Positions 27,997 to 38,015 are shown, counted from the first letter of the stretch. The stretch is DNA of 64,000 bases from Sphingosinicella sp. CPCC 101087 (GCF_004151485.1 NZ_SBFF01000003.1:1-64000), one strand, 5' to 3'. Numbers and translations are program-made. The notes: generated by a model from the letters alone, not told the origin.

Positions 27997-29389
27997 CTTC
28001 CCCCCTCAATCGGTCAGCGTCGATCCGCAGCGCTTCGAGCAGGCGCCCGGTTCGGGACAGCAGGACGTAGCGCGCGGCATCCAATTCCGTCAGCGCCTGG
28101 ATGTAAGAGGTCGCCGATTCGAAATAGGCATCCTCGGCGTCGACCACGTCGAATAGGGTGCCGCGCGCCGACCGGAAGCGCTCCGCAATGACGTCGCGCG
28201 ACTGGCGGCTTGCAATATAGGCCTGCTCCAGCGAGCGCAGCTGCTGCTCCAGCGCGCGCACGTCGGACCAGGCGATGGCGGCGTCGCGCTCGGCTTCTTC
28301 CGTGATCCGCATCGCGCGCGCGTCGGCGGCGCGGGCGCGGGCATCCGCCTGGTCGGCGCGGGCGTCGGCATTGCCGAGCAGTCGCCAGCGCATGGCCAGG
28401 CGGCCGCGTATGTCATAATCCCTGTCGGTCTCGAACACGCCGTAGCGCCCGGCGTCGATTCCGGCACTGAACTGCGGCAGGCGGTCCGCCCGGGCGGCGC
28501 GAGCCTCCTGGCGACTCGCATCCGCCTGCGCCTGCGCGCTCCGCACCGCCGGGGATTCCATCGCCGCGAGCGCGGCCTCGTCCCGGCTCTGCACCGGCAC
28601 CCCCATTGCGGGCGCCCGCTGGAGCTCGGCCGGAGGCGGCATTCCCGCCAGCTCGGTGAAGCGCGCCTCGGCGCCCGCGAGCTGCCGGCGGAAGCGGGCC
28701 AGCCGCGTCTCGGCCTGGGCGATGTAGGAATCGACGCGGGGAAGGTCTCCTTCCGCCGACGCCCCCTCCCGGATCCGCATCTCCACCGCTTCGCGCAGCT
28801 CGCGCTGGCTATCCGCGAACGCCTCGGTCAGCGCGACCAGGGCGCGATAGCCGAACACGTCGTACCAGGCGCCGATCGCGTTCATGGCGATCTGGTCCGC
28901 CGTTGCCTCCAGGTCCGATCCGGCGGCCCGAAGGCGCGCGCCGGCGGCCGAGATGCGGCGGGAGGTGGCGCCGAAATCGAACAATGTCTGCTGCGCCGTC
29001 AGGATCGCATCCGTCCGCTGCTCGGGGCGCGAGCTCTCGATGATGTTGGTGGGATCGTCCGAGAATTCGCGCGAGAGGACCCGGTAGGAGGTGACCGTCG
29101 CATCGAGCGTGGGGAGCACGGCGCTGCGTGCCTCGCTGAGCCCCGCCAGCGCCTCGTCCTCGCCGGCGGCGGCTTCGGCAGTCCCGGGATGCTGCTCGAC
29201 TGCGGAGGCGACGAGCGCGCGGAACGCCTCCTGGTCCGCTTGCTGGAGTCGCAGCCTGAGCACCGGGTCGGTGGCGAAATCGATCTCGAACGGGCGGCCG
29301 GAGGGCGCAGGCAGGGGTTCCTGCGCCGTCGCTGTCGCGGATGCGATGATCATGGCCCCCACGGCCGCCGAGCGAATGATGCCCCGCAA
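27986..29389 (-). CDS. TolC-family outer-membrane channel of the T1SS
   Basis: A 467-residue protein with a signal peptide (AAVGAMIIASATATAQ) and two OEP-type halves full of Ala/Arg/Glu-rich helices, forming the trimeric outer-membrane exit duct. Features include FDFGATSRRISAAGARL and GAWYDVFGYRALVALTEAF in the first half, and the matching W(R)LLGNADARADQADARARA in the second. The start is a TTG at 29389 with AAGGGGG four bases upstream; no ATG fits before the signal peptide. It is the first gene of the T1SS operon. The 178 bases between it and the mrpG stop carry no gene. Confidence 0.92.
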   Translation of the reverse strand: MRGIIRSAAVGAMIIASATATAQEPLPAPSGRPFEIDFATDPVLRLRLQQADQEAFRALVASAVEQHPGTAEAAAGEDEALAGLSEARSAVLPTLDATVTSYRVLSREFSDDPTNIIESSRPEQRTDAILTAQQTLFDFGATSRRISAAGARLRAAGSDLEATADQIAMNAIGAWYDVFGYRALVALTEAFADSQRELREAVEMRIREGASAEGDLPRVDSYIAQAETRLARFRRQLAGAEARFTELAGMPPPAELQRAPAMGVPVQSRDEAALAAMESPAVRSAQAQADASRQEARAARADRLPQFSAGIDAGRYGVFETDRDYDIRGRLAMRWRLLGNADARADQADARARAADARAMRITEEAERDAAIAWSDVRALEQQLRSLEQAYIASRQSRDVIAERFRSARGTLFDVVDAEDAYFESATSYIQALTELDAARYVLLSRTGRLLEALRIDADRLRGEGER

Positions 29390-29567
29390 ATGTCCCCCTT
29401 GCCGGCATCAGATTTAGATCGGCTGCCGCGGGAACGCCAGTCTTATCTGCTTTCCCGCGCCTCATTCCGTTTGCAGGTCAAGCAGTTGGACTGGGCCGGC
29501 CCATCTGCGGGCCTCATCCCTTGGGGCCGGCAGATGGGTCGTCCGTCAGGCCCTCTTGTGACGGCGA

Positions 29568-29987
29568 CTATGGCCGCAGAACATCGTCCTGCCCGCCTTC
29601 GCGCGGTTCCCAGAAGGTCGCCCAGCCGGTCGGTCCGCCGGTGTCCGGAAGGGAATCCCTGATGCCGTCGGCCGGGTTCGGGTCCACGCCCCAGCCTTGC
29701 CGGTGGAGATGGGCCTTGGCGATCATGTTGGCCGAAACGGGGGCGGTGATGAAGAGGAAGAGGGCGATCAGCAGCTCGTGCGCCGACCAGCTTCCGACGA
29801 AGGCCGGAAAGAAGATCATCGACGCGATGAGCGTGCTGCCCACGCCGAGCGTCGTCGCCTTGGTGGGGCCGTGGAGGCGCGTCATCAGCGACGGAAGTCG
29901 GGCCAGCCCCAGCGAACCGACGAAGGCGAAGACGCCGCCAAGGACGATCAGGAAGGAGATGAGTATCTCGATGGCGGTTTCCATCAT
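29568..29987 (-). CDS. mrpG: Mrp-type Na+(K+)/H+ antiporter subunit G
   Basis: A 139-residue inner-membrane protein with three helices (ILISFLIVLGGVFAFVGSLG; GVGSTLIASMIFFPAFVG; LLIALFLFITAPVSANMIAK). The LPSLMTRLHGPTKATTLGVG segment is the MnhG/PhaG signature. The hydrophilic tail (after HLHRQGWGVDP) is longer than in short family members. Two adjacent ATG codons (29987 and 29984) are possible; the first is three bases past the mrpF stop. It is the last gene of the A(B)-C-D-E-F-G operon. Confidence 0.93.
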   Translation of the reverse strand: MMETAIEILISFLIVLGGVFAFVGSLGLARLPSLMTRLHGPTKATTLGVGSTLIASMIFFPAFVGSWSAHELLIALFLFITAPVSANMIAKAHLHRQGWGVDPNPADGIRDSLPDTGGPTGWATFWEPREGGQDDVLRP

Positions 29988-29988
29988 C

Positions 29989-30258
29989 CTATTCCACGAT
30001 GTCGCCGCGCAGCAGGAACTTGGCGTAGGCGACGGTGCCGACGAAGCCGACCATGGCAAGCAGAAGGGCCGCCTCGAAATAGGTCGTGCTGCCCTCGTAG
30101 ATGCCGAACAGCATGATCAGTGCGATGGCATTGATCGCCATCGTGTCGAGGGCGAGGATGCGGTCGCCGTTCGAAGGGCCGGCGAGGAGGCGCCATGCAT
30201 TCATCAGGATCGCGGAGGCGACGAGAATGAAGCCGATGGCGAGGGCGGTTCCGATCAT
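29989..30258 (-). CDS. mrpF: Mrp-type antiporter subunit F
   Basis: An 89-residue inner-membrane protein with three helices. The pattern LLAGPSNGDRILALDTMAIN is the MnhF/PhaF signature and GFVGTVAYAKFLLRGDIVE is the expected C-terminus. ATG 30258 overlaps the mrpE stop by four bases. Confidence 0.93.
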   Translation of the reverse strand: MIGTALAIGFILVASAILMNAWRLLAGPSNGDRILALDTMAINAIALIMLFGIYEGSTTYFEAALLLAMVGFVGTVAYAKFLLRGDIVE

Positions 30259-30746
30259 CGGAAGATCCTCTTGAGTCGAGCCTCGTAACGGTCCTTGATC
30301 CGTTGGATCTCCGCCTGCGGATCGGCCGCGTCGAGGGCATGCACCAGTAGCGAATGGCCGTCTGCCGAGACGTCGGCGGAGACGGTTCCCGGCGTGAGGC
30401 TGATCGTTCCGGCCAGCGTGGTGATCGCTTCGGGCGAGTGGATGTCGAGCGGGATGACCAGCCAGCGCGAACGCAGGCGCGAACTGGGGCGAAACAGGAT
30501 GAGCCAGGCTACCTGGAAGTTCGCCACCACGATGTCCCACAAGACGATCGCGAGATATTCCAGCATCGGCCAGCCGAACCGGATCTTCGGCCGGTTCGGC
30601 CAGAAGGGTGCCGTCAGCTGGGGTACGATGAGGGCAACCGCCACGCCGACCAGGAGTCCGCCGACGCTGACATCGTTGAGCAGCAGCGTCCAGACGATGA
30701 CGATCAGCGCCGCCAGGACCGGGTGGGGGAAAAGGCGGCGGATCAT
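30255..30746 (-). CDS. mrpE: Mrp-type antiporter subunit E
   Basis: A 163-residue protein with two or three N-terminal helices and a cytoplasmic C-terminal domain. LEYLAIVLWDIVVANFQVAW followed by ITTLAGTISLTPGTVSADVS is the MnhE signature. ATG 30746 overlaps the mrpD stop by four bases, so translation is probably coupled. Confidence 0.93.
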   Translation of the reverse strand: MIRRLFPHPVLAALIVIVWTLLLNDVSVGGLLVGVAVALIVPQLTAPFWPNRPKIRFGWPMLEYLAIVLWDIVVANFQVAWLILFRPSSRLRSRWLVIPLDIHSPEAITTLAGTISLTPGTVSADVSADGHSLLVHALDAADPQAEIQRIKDRYEARLKRIFR

Positions 30747-32272
30747 CGTACGCCTCCCCGATGGCCGCCGAGAACCGTCTCGATATAGAGCTGCGGCGAA
30801 AGGAGCTGGGCGGCGGCCTCGCCGGCATAGCCGGTCGCCGGACCGGCAAAAATCGTAAGGAGGGCCAGTAGCGCGAGCAGGCCTGATGCCGGCAGAAGTG
30901 CCAATGGGCGCAGATCGGGCGGGCGCGTCCTCGGAAGGGTTTCGACTTGCGCGCTCTTCCAGAAGAGCAGGCTTCCCGCCCGTGCGAAGGCGATGATGGC
31001 GAGAAAGGTCGTGCCGAGGATGGTCGCCCAGATCCATGGGGCGGCCGCATGATCGCGGGCAGCATCGAGCACGAGCAGCTTGCCGACGAAGCCGGAAAGG
31101 GGCGGCAGGCCGGCGAGTGCCACCGCGGCGAGTAGAAATATCAGCGAGAGGGGCTCGATACCGGCGTGGCGCGGGCCCGGCTGGAGTCGGTCATCCAGGT
31201 CCGCGCGTCGGCGGGCAATCAGGTCGGCTGTCAGAAACAGGAGGGCGCCGGCCAGGGTGGAATGCGGAAGGTAATAGATGGCGGCGGCCAGCGCCGACTG
31301 CTCGAACAGCGCCACGGCGACGAGCAACGTGCCGGTCGATCCGATGATGGCGAAGGCTGCCAGCTCGAACAGCCGGCTGGCCGCAAGCAGGCCGATGAAG
31401 CCGATCACGACGGTGAGCAAGGCGGCGGGCAGCATCCATGACGCCGGAGCCCAGGCCGCGGCGCCCGCATCGTCGCCGAAGGCGAGAGTCGTCACCCTGA
31501 TGATCGAATAGACTCCGACCTTGGTCATGATCGCGAACAACGCCGCCACCGGTGCGGATGTGTTTGCGTAGGTCCGGGGCAGCCAGAGATGCAGCGGCAG
31601 CAGCGCGGCCTTCAACGCGAAGACGACGATCAGCAGCTGGGCTCCCGCGCGGATCAGGCCCTGGTCGCTGGCCGGCGCCGCCGCCACGCGCACCGCGAGA
31701 TCGGCCATGTTGAGCGTCCCGGTGACGCCATAGAGAATGCCGACGGCCACCAGGAAAAGCGTCGATCCGACGAGGTTGATGATCACATATTGAACGCCGG
31801 CCTGGAGCCGCGCCGTGCCCTGGCCGTGCAGCATGAGGCCGTATGAAGCGATCAGCAGCACCTCGAAGAAGACGAACAGATTGAAGAGGTCGCCGGTCAG
31901 GAAGGCGCCGTTGAGCCCGAGCAGCTGGAAGTGGAATAAGGGGTGGAAGTGCCATCCGCGCCGGTCGAGCCCGGTCACCATCACGTGGACGAGCACCGCC
32001 AGCGCCAGCAGCGAGGTCATCAGCAGCATCAGCGCGGAAAAGCGGTCCAGCACCAACACGATTCCGAACGGGGCGGGCCAATCGCCAAGTGCATAACGGG
32101 TGATCGTGCCGTCGCTTGCCTGCCACAGCAGTCCGAGCGCGATGAGGACGAGAGCCAGGCAGGCGGAGGCGGAAAAAGCGCGCCCGAGGGCGAGCGTCCG
32201 GCGCATGCCGAGCAGAGTCAGGGCCGCCACGAAGGCGGGAAGGGCGATCGGCACGATCAGGAGATGGTTCAT
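30743..32272 (-). CDS. mrpD: Mrp-type antiporter subunit D (ND2/ND4-like proton channel)
   Basis: A 509-residue inner-membrane protein homologous to complex I antiporter-like subunits. It has about 14 helices, with FNLFVFFEVLLIASYGLM (containing the functional Glu of helix 5), ALLPLHLWLPRTYANTSAPV and LAGLPPLSGFVGKLLVL, all typical of MnhD/MrpD. The last two also appear in NuoM/NuoN, but the neighbouring C, E, F and G genes settle the assignment. ATG 32272 overlaps the mrpC stop by four bases. Confidence 0.95.
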   Translation of the reverse strand: MNHLLIVPIALPAFVAALTLLGMRRTLALGRAFSASACLALVLIALGLLWQASDGTITRYALGDWPAPFGIVLVLDRFSALMLLMTSLLALAVLVHVMVTGLDRRGWHFHPLFHFQLLGLNGAFLTGDLFNLFVFFEVLLIASYGLMLHGQGTARLQAGVQYVIINLVGSTLFLVAVGILYGVTGTLNMADLAVRVAAAPASDQGLIRAGAQLLIVVFALKAALLPLHLWLPRTYANTSAPVAALFAIMTKVGVYSIIRVTTLAFGDDAGAAAWAPASWMLPAALLTVVIGFIGLLAASRLFELAAFAIIGSTGTLLVAVALFEQSALAAAIYYLPHSTLAGALLFLTADLIARRRADLDDRLQPGPRHAGIEPLSLIFLLAAVALAGLPPLSGFVGKLLVLDAARDHAAAPWIWATILGTTFLAIIAFARAGSLLFWKSAQVETLPRTRPPDLRPLALLPASGLLALLALLTIFAGPATGYAGEAAAQLLSPQLYIETVLGGHRGGVR

Positions 32273-32619
32273 GCGGGGCCGTCTCGTTCGTCCGGAGTTC
32301 CGTCGACATGGTCGGTGCCGGTCTCGAGATAGGTGCGCAGCGCAAGGACCACCACGAGGGCCGTCATGCCGAAAGAGATGACGATCGCCGTCAGCACCAG
32401 CGCCTGGGGAAGCGGATCGGTATAGGCGTCCACACCCTTCTGGTAGATGGGCGGCCGGTCCACGATCAGCCGGCCCATCGAGAACAGGAAGACATTGATC
32501 GCGTAGGACAGCATGGCGAGGCCGAGCACCACCGGGAAGGTGCGGCCGCGAAGGCAAAGATAGATTCCCGCGGCAGTCAGGAGGCCGATGGCGCTGGCGA
32601 CCAGCATTTCCAGGGTCAT
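32269..32619 (-). CDS. mrpC: Mrp-type antiporter subunit C (NuoK-like)
   Basis: A 116-residue protein with three helices, homologous to NuoK. VVLGLAMLSYAINVFLFSMG and DPLPQALVLTAIVISFGMTA are the MnhC/MrpC signatures. ATG 32619 overlaps the stop of the fused A-B subunit gene by four bases. Confidence 0.94.
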   Translation of the reverse strand: MTLEMLVASAIGLLTAAGIYLCLRGRTFPVVLGLAMLSYAINVFLFSMGRLIVDRPPIYQKGVDAYTDPLPQALVLTAIVISFGMTALVVVLALRTYLETGTDHVDGTPDERDGPA

Positions 32620-35465
32620 GCCGCTGTCTCCGGATGTCGGCTCGGGTCGACGTCCATCGGATATTTGGTCCGCTCGAGCTTCTCGGCGCGTTGAGCGACG
32701 TTCGATAACTGGGCGAGCGCCAGCATCACCGCACCCACCACGGTGAGGGCGACGCCGACATCGAAGGCGATTGCGCTCGCCAGCTCGAACTCGCCGATGA
32801 CCGGCAGATGGAAATAGTCGAACGTGCTGGTCAGGAACGGCGCCCCGAAAAAGATCGCGGCCGTCCCGGTGGTGGCGGCCGCTATCACGCCCCAGCCGAT
32901 GAGCGCATGATGGTCGAAGCGGCGTCGCCGGTCGGCCCATTCGAAGCCGGAAGCCATATATTGCATCAGGAACGCGACCGAGAAGATCAGGCCGGCGATG
33001 AAGCCGCCTCCCGGCATGTTGTGGCCGCGCAGGAAGATGTACACGCCGGCAACGATCGCGAGCGGAAGCAGCAGCCGCGTGGCCACCACGAGCATCATCG
33101 GGTGCCGCTCGGGCGATCGGATCAGGTCGGGGGTCCAGTTCGCCAGGCGCCGGCCCGACACGCCCTTGGTCGCGGTTTCGAGGAGAGCGAAGATGCCGAG
33201 GGCGGCAATGCCGAGGACGATGATTTCGCCGAACGTGTCGAAACCGCGAAAATCGACCAGGATGACGTTGACCACATTGGTGCCGCCGCCACCTTCATAG
33301 CTGTTCTCCCAATGGTAGCGGGAAATCGGATCGTTCGGATCGCGGGTCATCACGGCCCAGGCGGCGAACGCCGCGGCCGTCCCGCCCAGCGCGCCGATCA
33401 CGCCATCGCGCACCCGATGCGGGGTGGAGCTGATCCGGGGCGGCTCCTTGGGCAGGAGGTTGAGCGCCAGCAGGAGCAGGAGGATCGTGACGACCTCCAC
33501 GGAGATCTGCGTGAGCGCGAGGTCCGGCGCCGAAAGATAGACGAAGCCCAGCGAGACGATCAGGCCGATGACGCTGATGAAGATGAGCGCAAGATAGCGA
33601 TGGCGCTGGGCGCTGATCACGGCCAGGATCGCGCCCAGCAAGGCAAGCCAGGCCACGATCGCAACGGGTGAGGCGGGTATTCCGGGTCGCGCGCCGAAGC
33701 TGAAGCCGCCCGTCGCGGCGCCTTCGATGCCGAGGAGCACGGCCGCCGTGAACAGGACGGCGAGAGAGCGCTGCAGCGATCCGTTGTGGATCCGGCGGGT
33801 CACCTGATTTGCAGCTTGGCCCAACGTCTCGATCCCGCTCTCGAACAGCCGCTTGGCTTCCGGGACGGGCAGCCGCGCCCATAGCCGTTCCGCGGCCGCA
33901 TGCCGCCACAGGATCAGCGCGCCGGCGGCGACCGCCACGATGCTCATGACCAGCGCCGGCGTGAAGCCATGCCACATCTTCAGCGCGAAACGAGGCGGTT
34001 CGTCACCGATTACCGCGCCGGACACCGACTGGACGAGCGGCCCGGCGATGGCGGCGGGGAAGAGGCCGATCGCCACGACCAGCATGACGAGGACGGCGGA
34101 AGGGCCCCAAAGGCCGACGGGCGCGTCGTGCGGCCTCCTGGGATAGTCGTCGCGTCGCGGGCCGAAATAGACGTGGGCGATATAGCGCAGCGAATAGGCG
34201 ACCGAGAGCGTCGCGGCGATGGTGGCGACCACCGGCACCAGCCAGCTCAGCCCGCCCCAGACGGTGTGGGCTGCCTCCTCGAGCATCATCTCCTTCGAAA
34301 GAAACCCGTTCAGCGGCGGGAGCCCGGCCATGGAGGCCCCGGCCACGATCGCAAGGGTTCCGGCGATTGGCATGAAGGTGAGCAGTCCGCCGAGCCGTCG
34401 AATGTCCCGGCTTCCGACCTCATGGTCGACGATGCCGGCATTCATGAACAAGGCCGCCTTGAAGGTGGCATGGTTGATGATGTGGAAGACGCCGACCACC
34501 GCCGCCATGGGGGTGCCGAAGCCGAACAGCATGGTCAGTAGCCCGAGATGGCTGACCGTCGAATAGGCCAGCAGCGCCTTGAGGTCGTTCTTGAACAGCG
34601 CAAAGGCCGCGCCGAGGAGCATCGTCACCAGGCCCGTGGTCGCGACGAGATAGAACCAGGCATCGGTGCCGGCGAGCGCCGGCCACAGCCGGGCGAGCAG
34701 GAACACGCCGGCCTTCACCATCGTCGCCGAGTGGAGATAGGCGCTGACAGGCGTTGGCGCCGCCATGGCGTGCGGCAGCCAGAAATGGAACGGGAATTGG
34801 GCCGATTTGGTGAAGCAGCCGACCAGGATCAGCACCAGCGCCGGAAGGTAGAGAGGCGAGGCCTTGATCTCCGCGCTGGCTCTCAGGATGTCGCTGAGGT
34901 CGTAGGATCCGGCAATGCTGCCAAGCATCAAGAGGCCTGCGATCAGCGCCAGGCCGCCGCCGCCGGTGACGGCAAGCGCCATCCGCGCGCCCTGACGTCC
35001 CTCCGGCAGCGCCCGCCAGAAGCCGATCAGGAGGAATGAAGACAGGCTGGTCAGCTCCCAGAAGACGAGGAGGAGCAGCACGTTGTCGGAGATGACGATG
35101 CCCAGCATCGCGCCCTGGAAGAGCAGCAGGAAGGCCAGGAACCGGCCCATCGGGTCGGCCGCGGCAAGGTAGAAGCGGGCATAGATGATGATCAGCAGTC
35201 CGATGCCCAGGATCAGGCCGGCGAACATCAGCCCGAGCGGATCGAGGAAGAAGTTGACGTCGAGGCCGAGCGTCGGGATCCAGGCGATGCGCGTGGTGAT
35301 CACTTCGCCGGCCAGCACCCGTGGCGCCATCGACAGGAGAAGCGCCAGCGCCGCGGACGTCGATCCGGCAGCGGCGATCATGTTCGCGTGGCGGCCGAGT
35401 CTCGCCGTCGCCGCGACCAGGAGCGCGCCGAGGAAGGGTATCGCGGCAAGGATGGCCAGCGTCAC
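32616..35465 (-). CDS. mrpA: Mrp-type antiporter fused subunit A-B
   Basis: A 949-residue inner-membrane protein. The first part is the NuoL-like subunit A (FWELTSLSSFLLIGFWRALP; FPFHFWLPHAMAAPTPVSAY; HLGLLTMLFGFGTPMA). The C-terminal ~150 residues are subunit B (LRGHNMPGGGFIAGLIFSVA), as in the fused MrpAB/PhaAB type common in proteobacteria; no separate mrpB gene exists. The complex exchanges Na+ or K+ for H+ and supports pH and salt tolerance. The start is a GTG (35465) preceded by GGGGA. It leads the operon; the 208 bases upstream, to the kinase stop, must hold the promoter if the operon is independent, but I see no clear box. Confidence 0.94.
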   Translation of the reverse strand: MTLAILAAIPFLGALLVAATARLGRHANMIAAAGSTSAALALLLSMAPRVLAGEVITTRIAWIPTLGLDVNFFLDPLGLMFAGLILGIGLLIIIYARFYLAAADPMGRFLAFLLLFQGAMLGIVISDNVLLLLVFWELTSLSSFLLIGFWRALPEGRQGARMALAVTGGGGLALIAGLLMLGSIAGSYDLSDILRASAEIKASPLYLPALVLILVGCFTKSAQFPFHFWLPHAMAAPTPVSAYLHSATMVKAGVFLLARLWPALAGTDAWFYLVATTGLVTMLLGAAFALFKNDLKALLAYSTVSHLGLLTMLFGFGTPMAAVVGVFHIINHATFKAALFMNAGIVDHEVGSRDIRRLGGLLTFMPIAGTLAIVAGASMAGLPPLNGFLSKEMMLEEAAHTVWGGLSWLVPVVATIAATLSVAYSLRYIAHVYFGPRRDDYPRRPHDAPVGLWGPSAVLVMLVVAIGLFPAAIAGPLVQSVSGAVIGDEPPRFALKMWHGFTPALVMSIVAVAAGALILWRHAAAERLWARLPVPEAKRLFESGIETLGQAANQVTRRIHNGSLQRSLAVLFTAAVLLGIEGAATGGFSFGARPGIPASPVAIVAWLALLGAILAVISAQRHRYLALIFISVIGLIVSLGFVYLSAPDLALTQISVEVVTILLLLLALNLLPKEPPRISSTPHRVRDGVIGALGGTAAAFAAWAVMTRDPNDPISRYHWENSYEGGGGTNVVNVILVDFRGFDTFGEIIVLGIAALGIFALLETATKGVSGRRLANWTPDLIRSPERHPMMLVVATRLLLPLAIVAGVYIFLRGHNMPGGGFIAGLIFSVAFLMQYMASGFEWADRRRRFDHHALIGWGVIAAATTGTAAIFFGAPFLTSTFDYFHLPVIGEFELASAIAFDVGVALTVVGAVMLALAQLSNVAQRAEKLERTKYPMDVDPSRHPETAA

Positions 35466-35673
35466 CGGATCGTCCCCGTCTCAAGAGGCGGCAAGGGTCT
35501 GAAAAGCCATGGGGGCATGAGGCCAACTGGCATCGGAAGTCGTCCCTATCAAGCAAAAGGCGCGACCTGGCGGTCGGCCTCGGCCGAAGAATCGCCTCCC
35601 CTTTGCGCGAGCCTTGCAGCCTCGCCGCCCGCGCCTGGACTTGAAGCCGTCACGCTGCCGGCGAAAGGTTCGG

Positions 35674-37794
35674 CTAGTTCGCCTCCGGCTCGACGCCGGG
35701 AAGAGTGAAGCTCACGCGGGCGCCGCCCGTCGGCAGATTCTCGATCCAGATCCGGCCGCCATGCGATTCGATGATCGTGCGCGAAATGGACAGGCCCAGG
35801 CCGAGCCCCTGCGCCTTTCCCGATGAGAAAGCGGTGAACATCGAGGCCGAATCCGCCCCGAAGCCGCTGCCATTATCCTCGACCGTGATGGTCACATGAT
35901 TCGCGTCCGCCCGGCTGCTCCGAATCATGATCGCCGGCTTTTCCGCCGTGGCCACCGCCTCGCGCGCATTGCGGATGAGGTTCAGCAGCACTTGCTGGAT
36001 CTGGATCCGGTCGGCCACAACGAAGGCCGCATTGGCGCCGATCCGCTTGCGGATGTCGATCCCGTCCCGCTTAGTCCCCATCGTGCCCAGGGCAATGGCA
36101 TCATCGATGATCCTGGCGATCGGGACCGACCTCAGCTCCTTGGGATCGTTGGACACCATCGCCCGCACCCGTCTGATTATCTCGCCGGCGAACTGCACCT
36201 GGTGCTGGGCGGCGCGCAGGCCTTCCGCCGCATCCTCTCGGTCCCCCTTGCCGGATGAAAGTATCTTGCGGCTCCCCACCAGGAAATTGGCCGCCGCCGC
36301 AAGCGGCTGGTTGAGCTCGTGCGCCAGCGTAGCGGCCATCGCGTTCATCGCCTCCACCCGCGACAGATGCGACAGCTCCGCCTCCAGCTGGTCCATTCTC
36401 TTGCGGTCGCTGATGTCCTGGTCGGTGCCGTACATCCGGACGACGCGGCCCTCGCCGTTGCGGGTTGGGATCGCCGAGATCAACCGATGGCTTTCTGCGC
36501 CCCCAGCCGTCTTCGCCCGCAGCTCGTAGACTTGCGGCTCACCGGTCACGATCGCCTCGGTGATCGCCTCGGCGACGACGAGACGCGAGTCCTCGTCGAG
36601 CATGGCCTCGAACTCGGCCAGCGTCGGTGGGCCCGAAGCCGGATCGCGCCCGTACATCTCGTAGAGCTGCGGCGACCAGCTGATCCGGCCGGTCTCCAGG
36701 TCGAAGTCCCAGTCGCCGACCCGGGCGATTCGCTGCGCTTCCTCGAGCCGCCGGTTCGCCTCCGCCGTCTCCGCGGTCCAGCGGTCGCGCCGCCGAAGCA
36801 GGGAGATGAGGACGAGAGCGAAAGCGATGGTGATCACGGCGACGAGGGCGGCGACCGCGACGATCAGCCGGGCCCGCTGTCGCGCCGGCCGCAAGACGTC
36901 GTCCCGCAATACTCCGTAGGTGGCGAACAGCGGATAGTCCTCGAGCCGGCGATGGCTGAAGAATCGGATCTTTCCGTCGAGAGCGCCGGGGCCGAGATAG
37001 GTGCCGTCCGGATCGGCCTCCTGCCTGCGCATCGCCAGGGTGCCGCGAAGATCCTCGCCGGCGCTGATCTGCCCGCCGGTGATTCGCGCCCGGGTGATGC
37101 CGTCGAGGCCGATCACCGAAATGATATCGGAGGGACGGACCGACACGCCGTCATGGAAGCCGATCAGCTGCTCGGGCGCGATGTTGATCGCGGCCACGCC
37201 GGCGAAGGATCCGTCTTCGCGTTCGATGCGCCGGGTCAGCCAGATCACCTCCCGGCCGAGCCGGCGCGAAAAGGCGGGAACGCTGACGAACAGCCGATCG
37301 CCCGGCTGCTGCACATGGATGCGAAAGGCCGGATGGTTGCGCACATTGGTGCCGGCGACGCGCGTGCCCAGCGTCGAGGCGACGAGATTGCCGTCCGCGT
37401 CGACGAGGCTGACCCCCAGGAAGCTCGGATTGCCGGCGATCGGCCCGCCGATCCGGGCCGGCCGGTCGAGCGTTCCATGACTGAGCCCGCCTTCGCCGTG
37501 GACAAATCGCTCCGCGAGATGAAGCGTCGCGATGTTCGCCGCCTCCAGGGTGCGTGTCAGATACTGCTCGAGCATGATCGCGCGGTTCTCGTTCTGCCGG
37601 ATCGCCGCTTCGACCGCCTCGCGGCGCTCGACCTGGATTCGCTGGATCGGCGCCAGGACGACGAGCACCAGGACGAACGCCGCGAACAGGCCGATCAGCA
37701 GACGCGTCCGTTGGCCTGCCTTCAGCTCGCTGATCTCGTGAAGGCGTCCGTCGCTCATCGGATCGGGATTAGGCGTCGGCTTCCTGCCCGGCAA
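35674..37794 (-). CDS. Membrane sensor histidine kinase with periplasmic sensor and PAS domain
   Basis: A 706-residue protein. The helices at about 32-50 and 318-342 enclose a ~265-residue periplasmic region of the double-Cache type (LGVSLVDADGNLVASTLGTR; GVAAINIAPEQL). A PAS domain follows (VGDWDFDLETGRISWSPQLY to GTDQDISDRKRM), then a dimerisation helix with the phosphorylated His in MAATLAHELNQPLAAAANFL, and an ATPase with N box NLIRNAREAV and G boxes VEDNGSGFG and GLGLGLSIS. The HELNQPLAAA type resembles FixL/DctB-like kinases. No response regulator gene is nearby. It lies upstream of the Mrp operon on the same strand, but a functional link is unproven. An ATG at 37758 is an alternative start. 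Confidence 0.92.
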   Translation of the reverse strand: MPGRKPTPNPDPMSDGRLHEISELKAGQRTRLLIGLFAAFVLVLVVLAPIQRIQVERREAVEAAIRQNENRAIMLEQYLTRTLEAANIATLHLAERFVHGEGGLSHGTLDRPARIGGPIAGNPSFLGVSLVDADGNLVASTLGTRVAGTNVRNHPAFRIHVQQPGDRLFVSVPAFSRRLGREVIWLTRRIEREDGSFAGVAAINIAPEQLIGFHDGVSVRPSDIISVIGLDGITRARITGGQISAGEDLRGTLAMRRQEADPDGTYLGPGALDGKIRFFSHRRLEDYPLFATYGVLRDDVLRPARQRARLIVAVAALVAVITIAFALVLISLLRRRDRWTAETAEANRRLEEAQRIARVGDWDFDLETGRISWSPQLYEMYGRDPASGPPTLAEFEAMLDEDSRLVVAEAITEAIVTGEPQVYELRAKTAGGAESHRLISAIPTRNGEGRVVRMYGTDQDISDRKRMDQLEAELSHLSRVEAMNAMAATLAHELNQPLAAAANFLVGSRKILSSGKGDREDAAEGLRAAQHQVQFAGEIIRRVRAMVSNDPKELRSVPIARIIDDAIALGTMGTKRDGIDIRKRIGANAAFVVADRIQIQQVLLNLIRNAREAVATAEKPAIMIRSSRADANHVTITVEDNGSGFGADSASMFTAFSSGKAQGLGLGLSISRTIIESHGGRIWIENLPTGGARVSFTLPGVEPEAN

Positions 37795-38015
37795 TTTTGA
37801 ATTCCACAGCTATAGCCTTCATTCCCATGCGGCAGCGCAACCAAGCGGTCTGCTACGTCCGATCGAATCGCCCGCCGCTTCGTCTCGATTGGCGCTTTTC
37901 CCTCGAAACCAGGCGGACGTACCCCTGCCGCCTCGAAGAAAGTCCCTGGCCGAAGGCCTCAGGATAGCGGACCCCTTGCCTTCGTCCATCATGCTTATGG
38001 AAGGCGGAGGGATTC

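Noticed and set aside
35466-35673. Possible promoter or small RNA between the kinase and Mrp genes
   Set aside because: No convincing -35/-10 pair or hairpin could be identified by eye.
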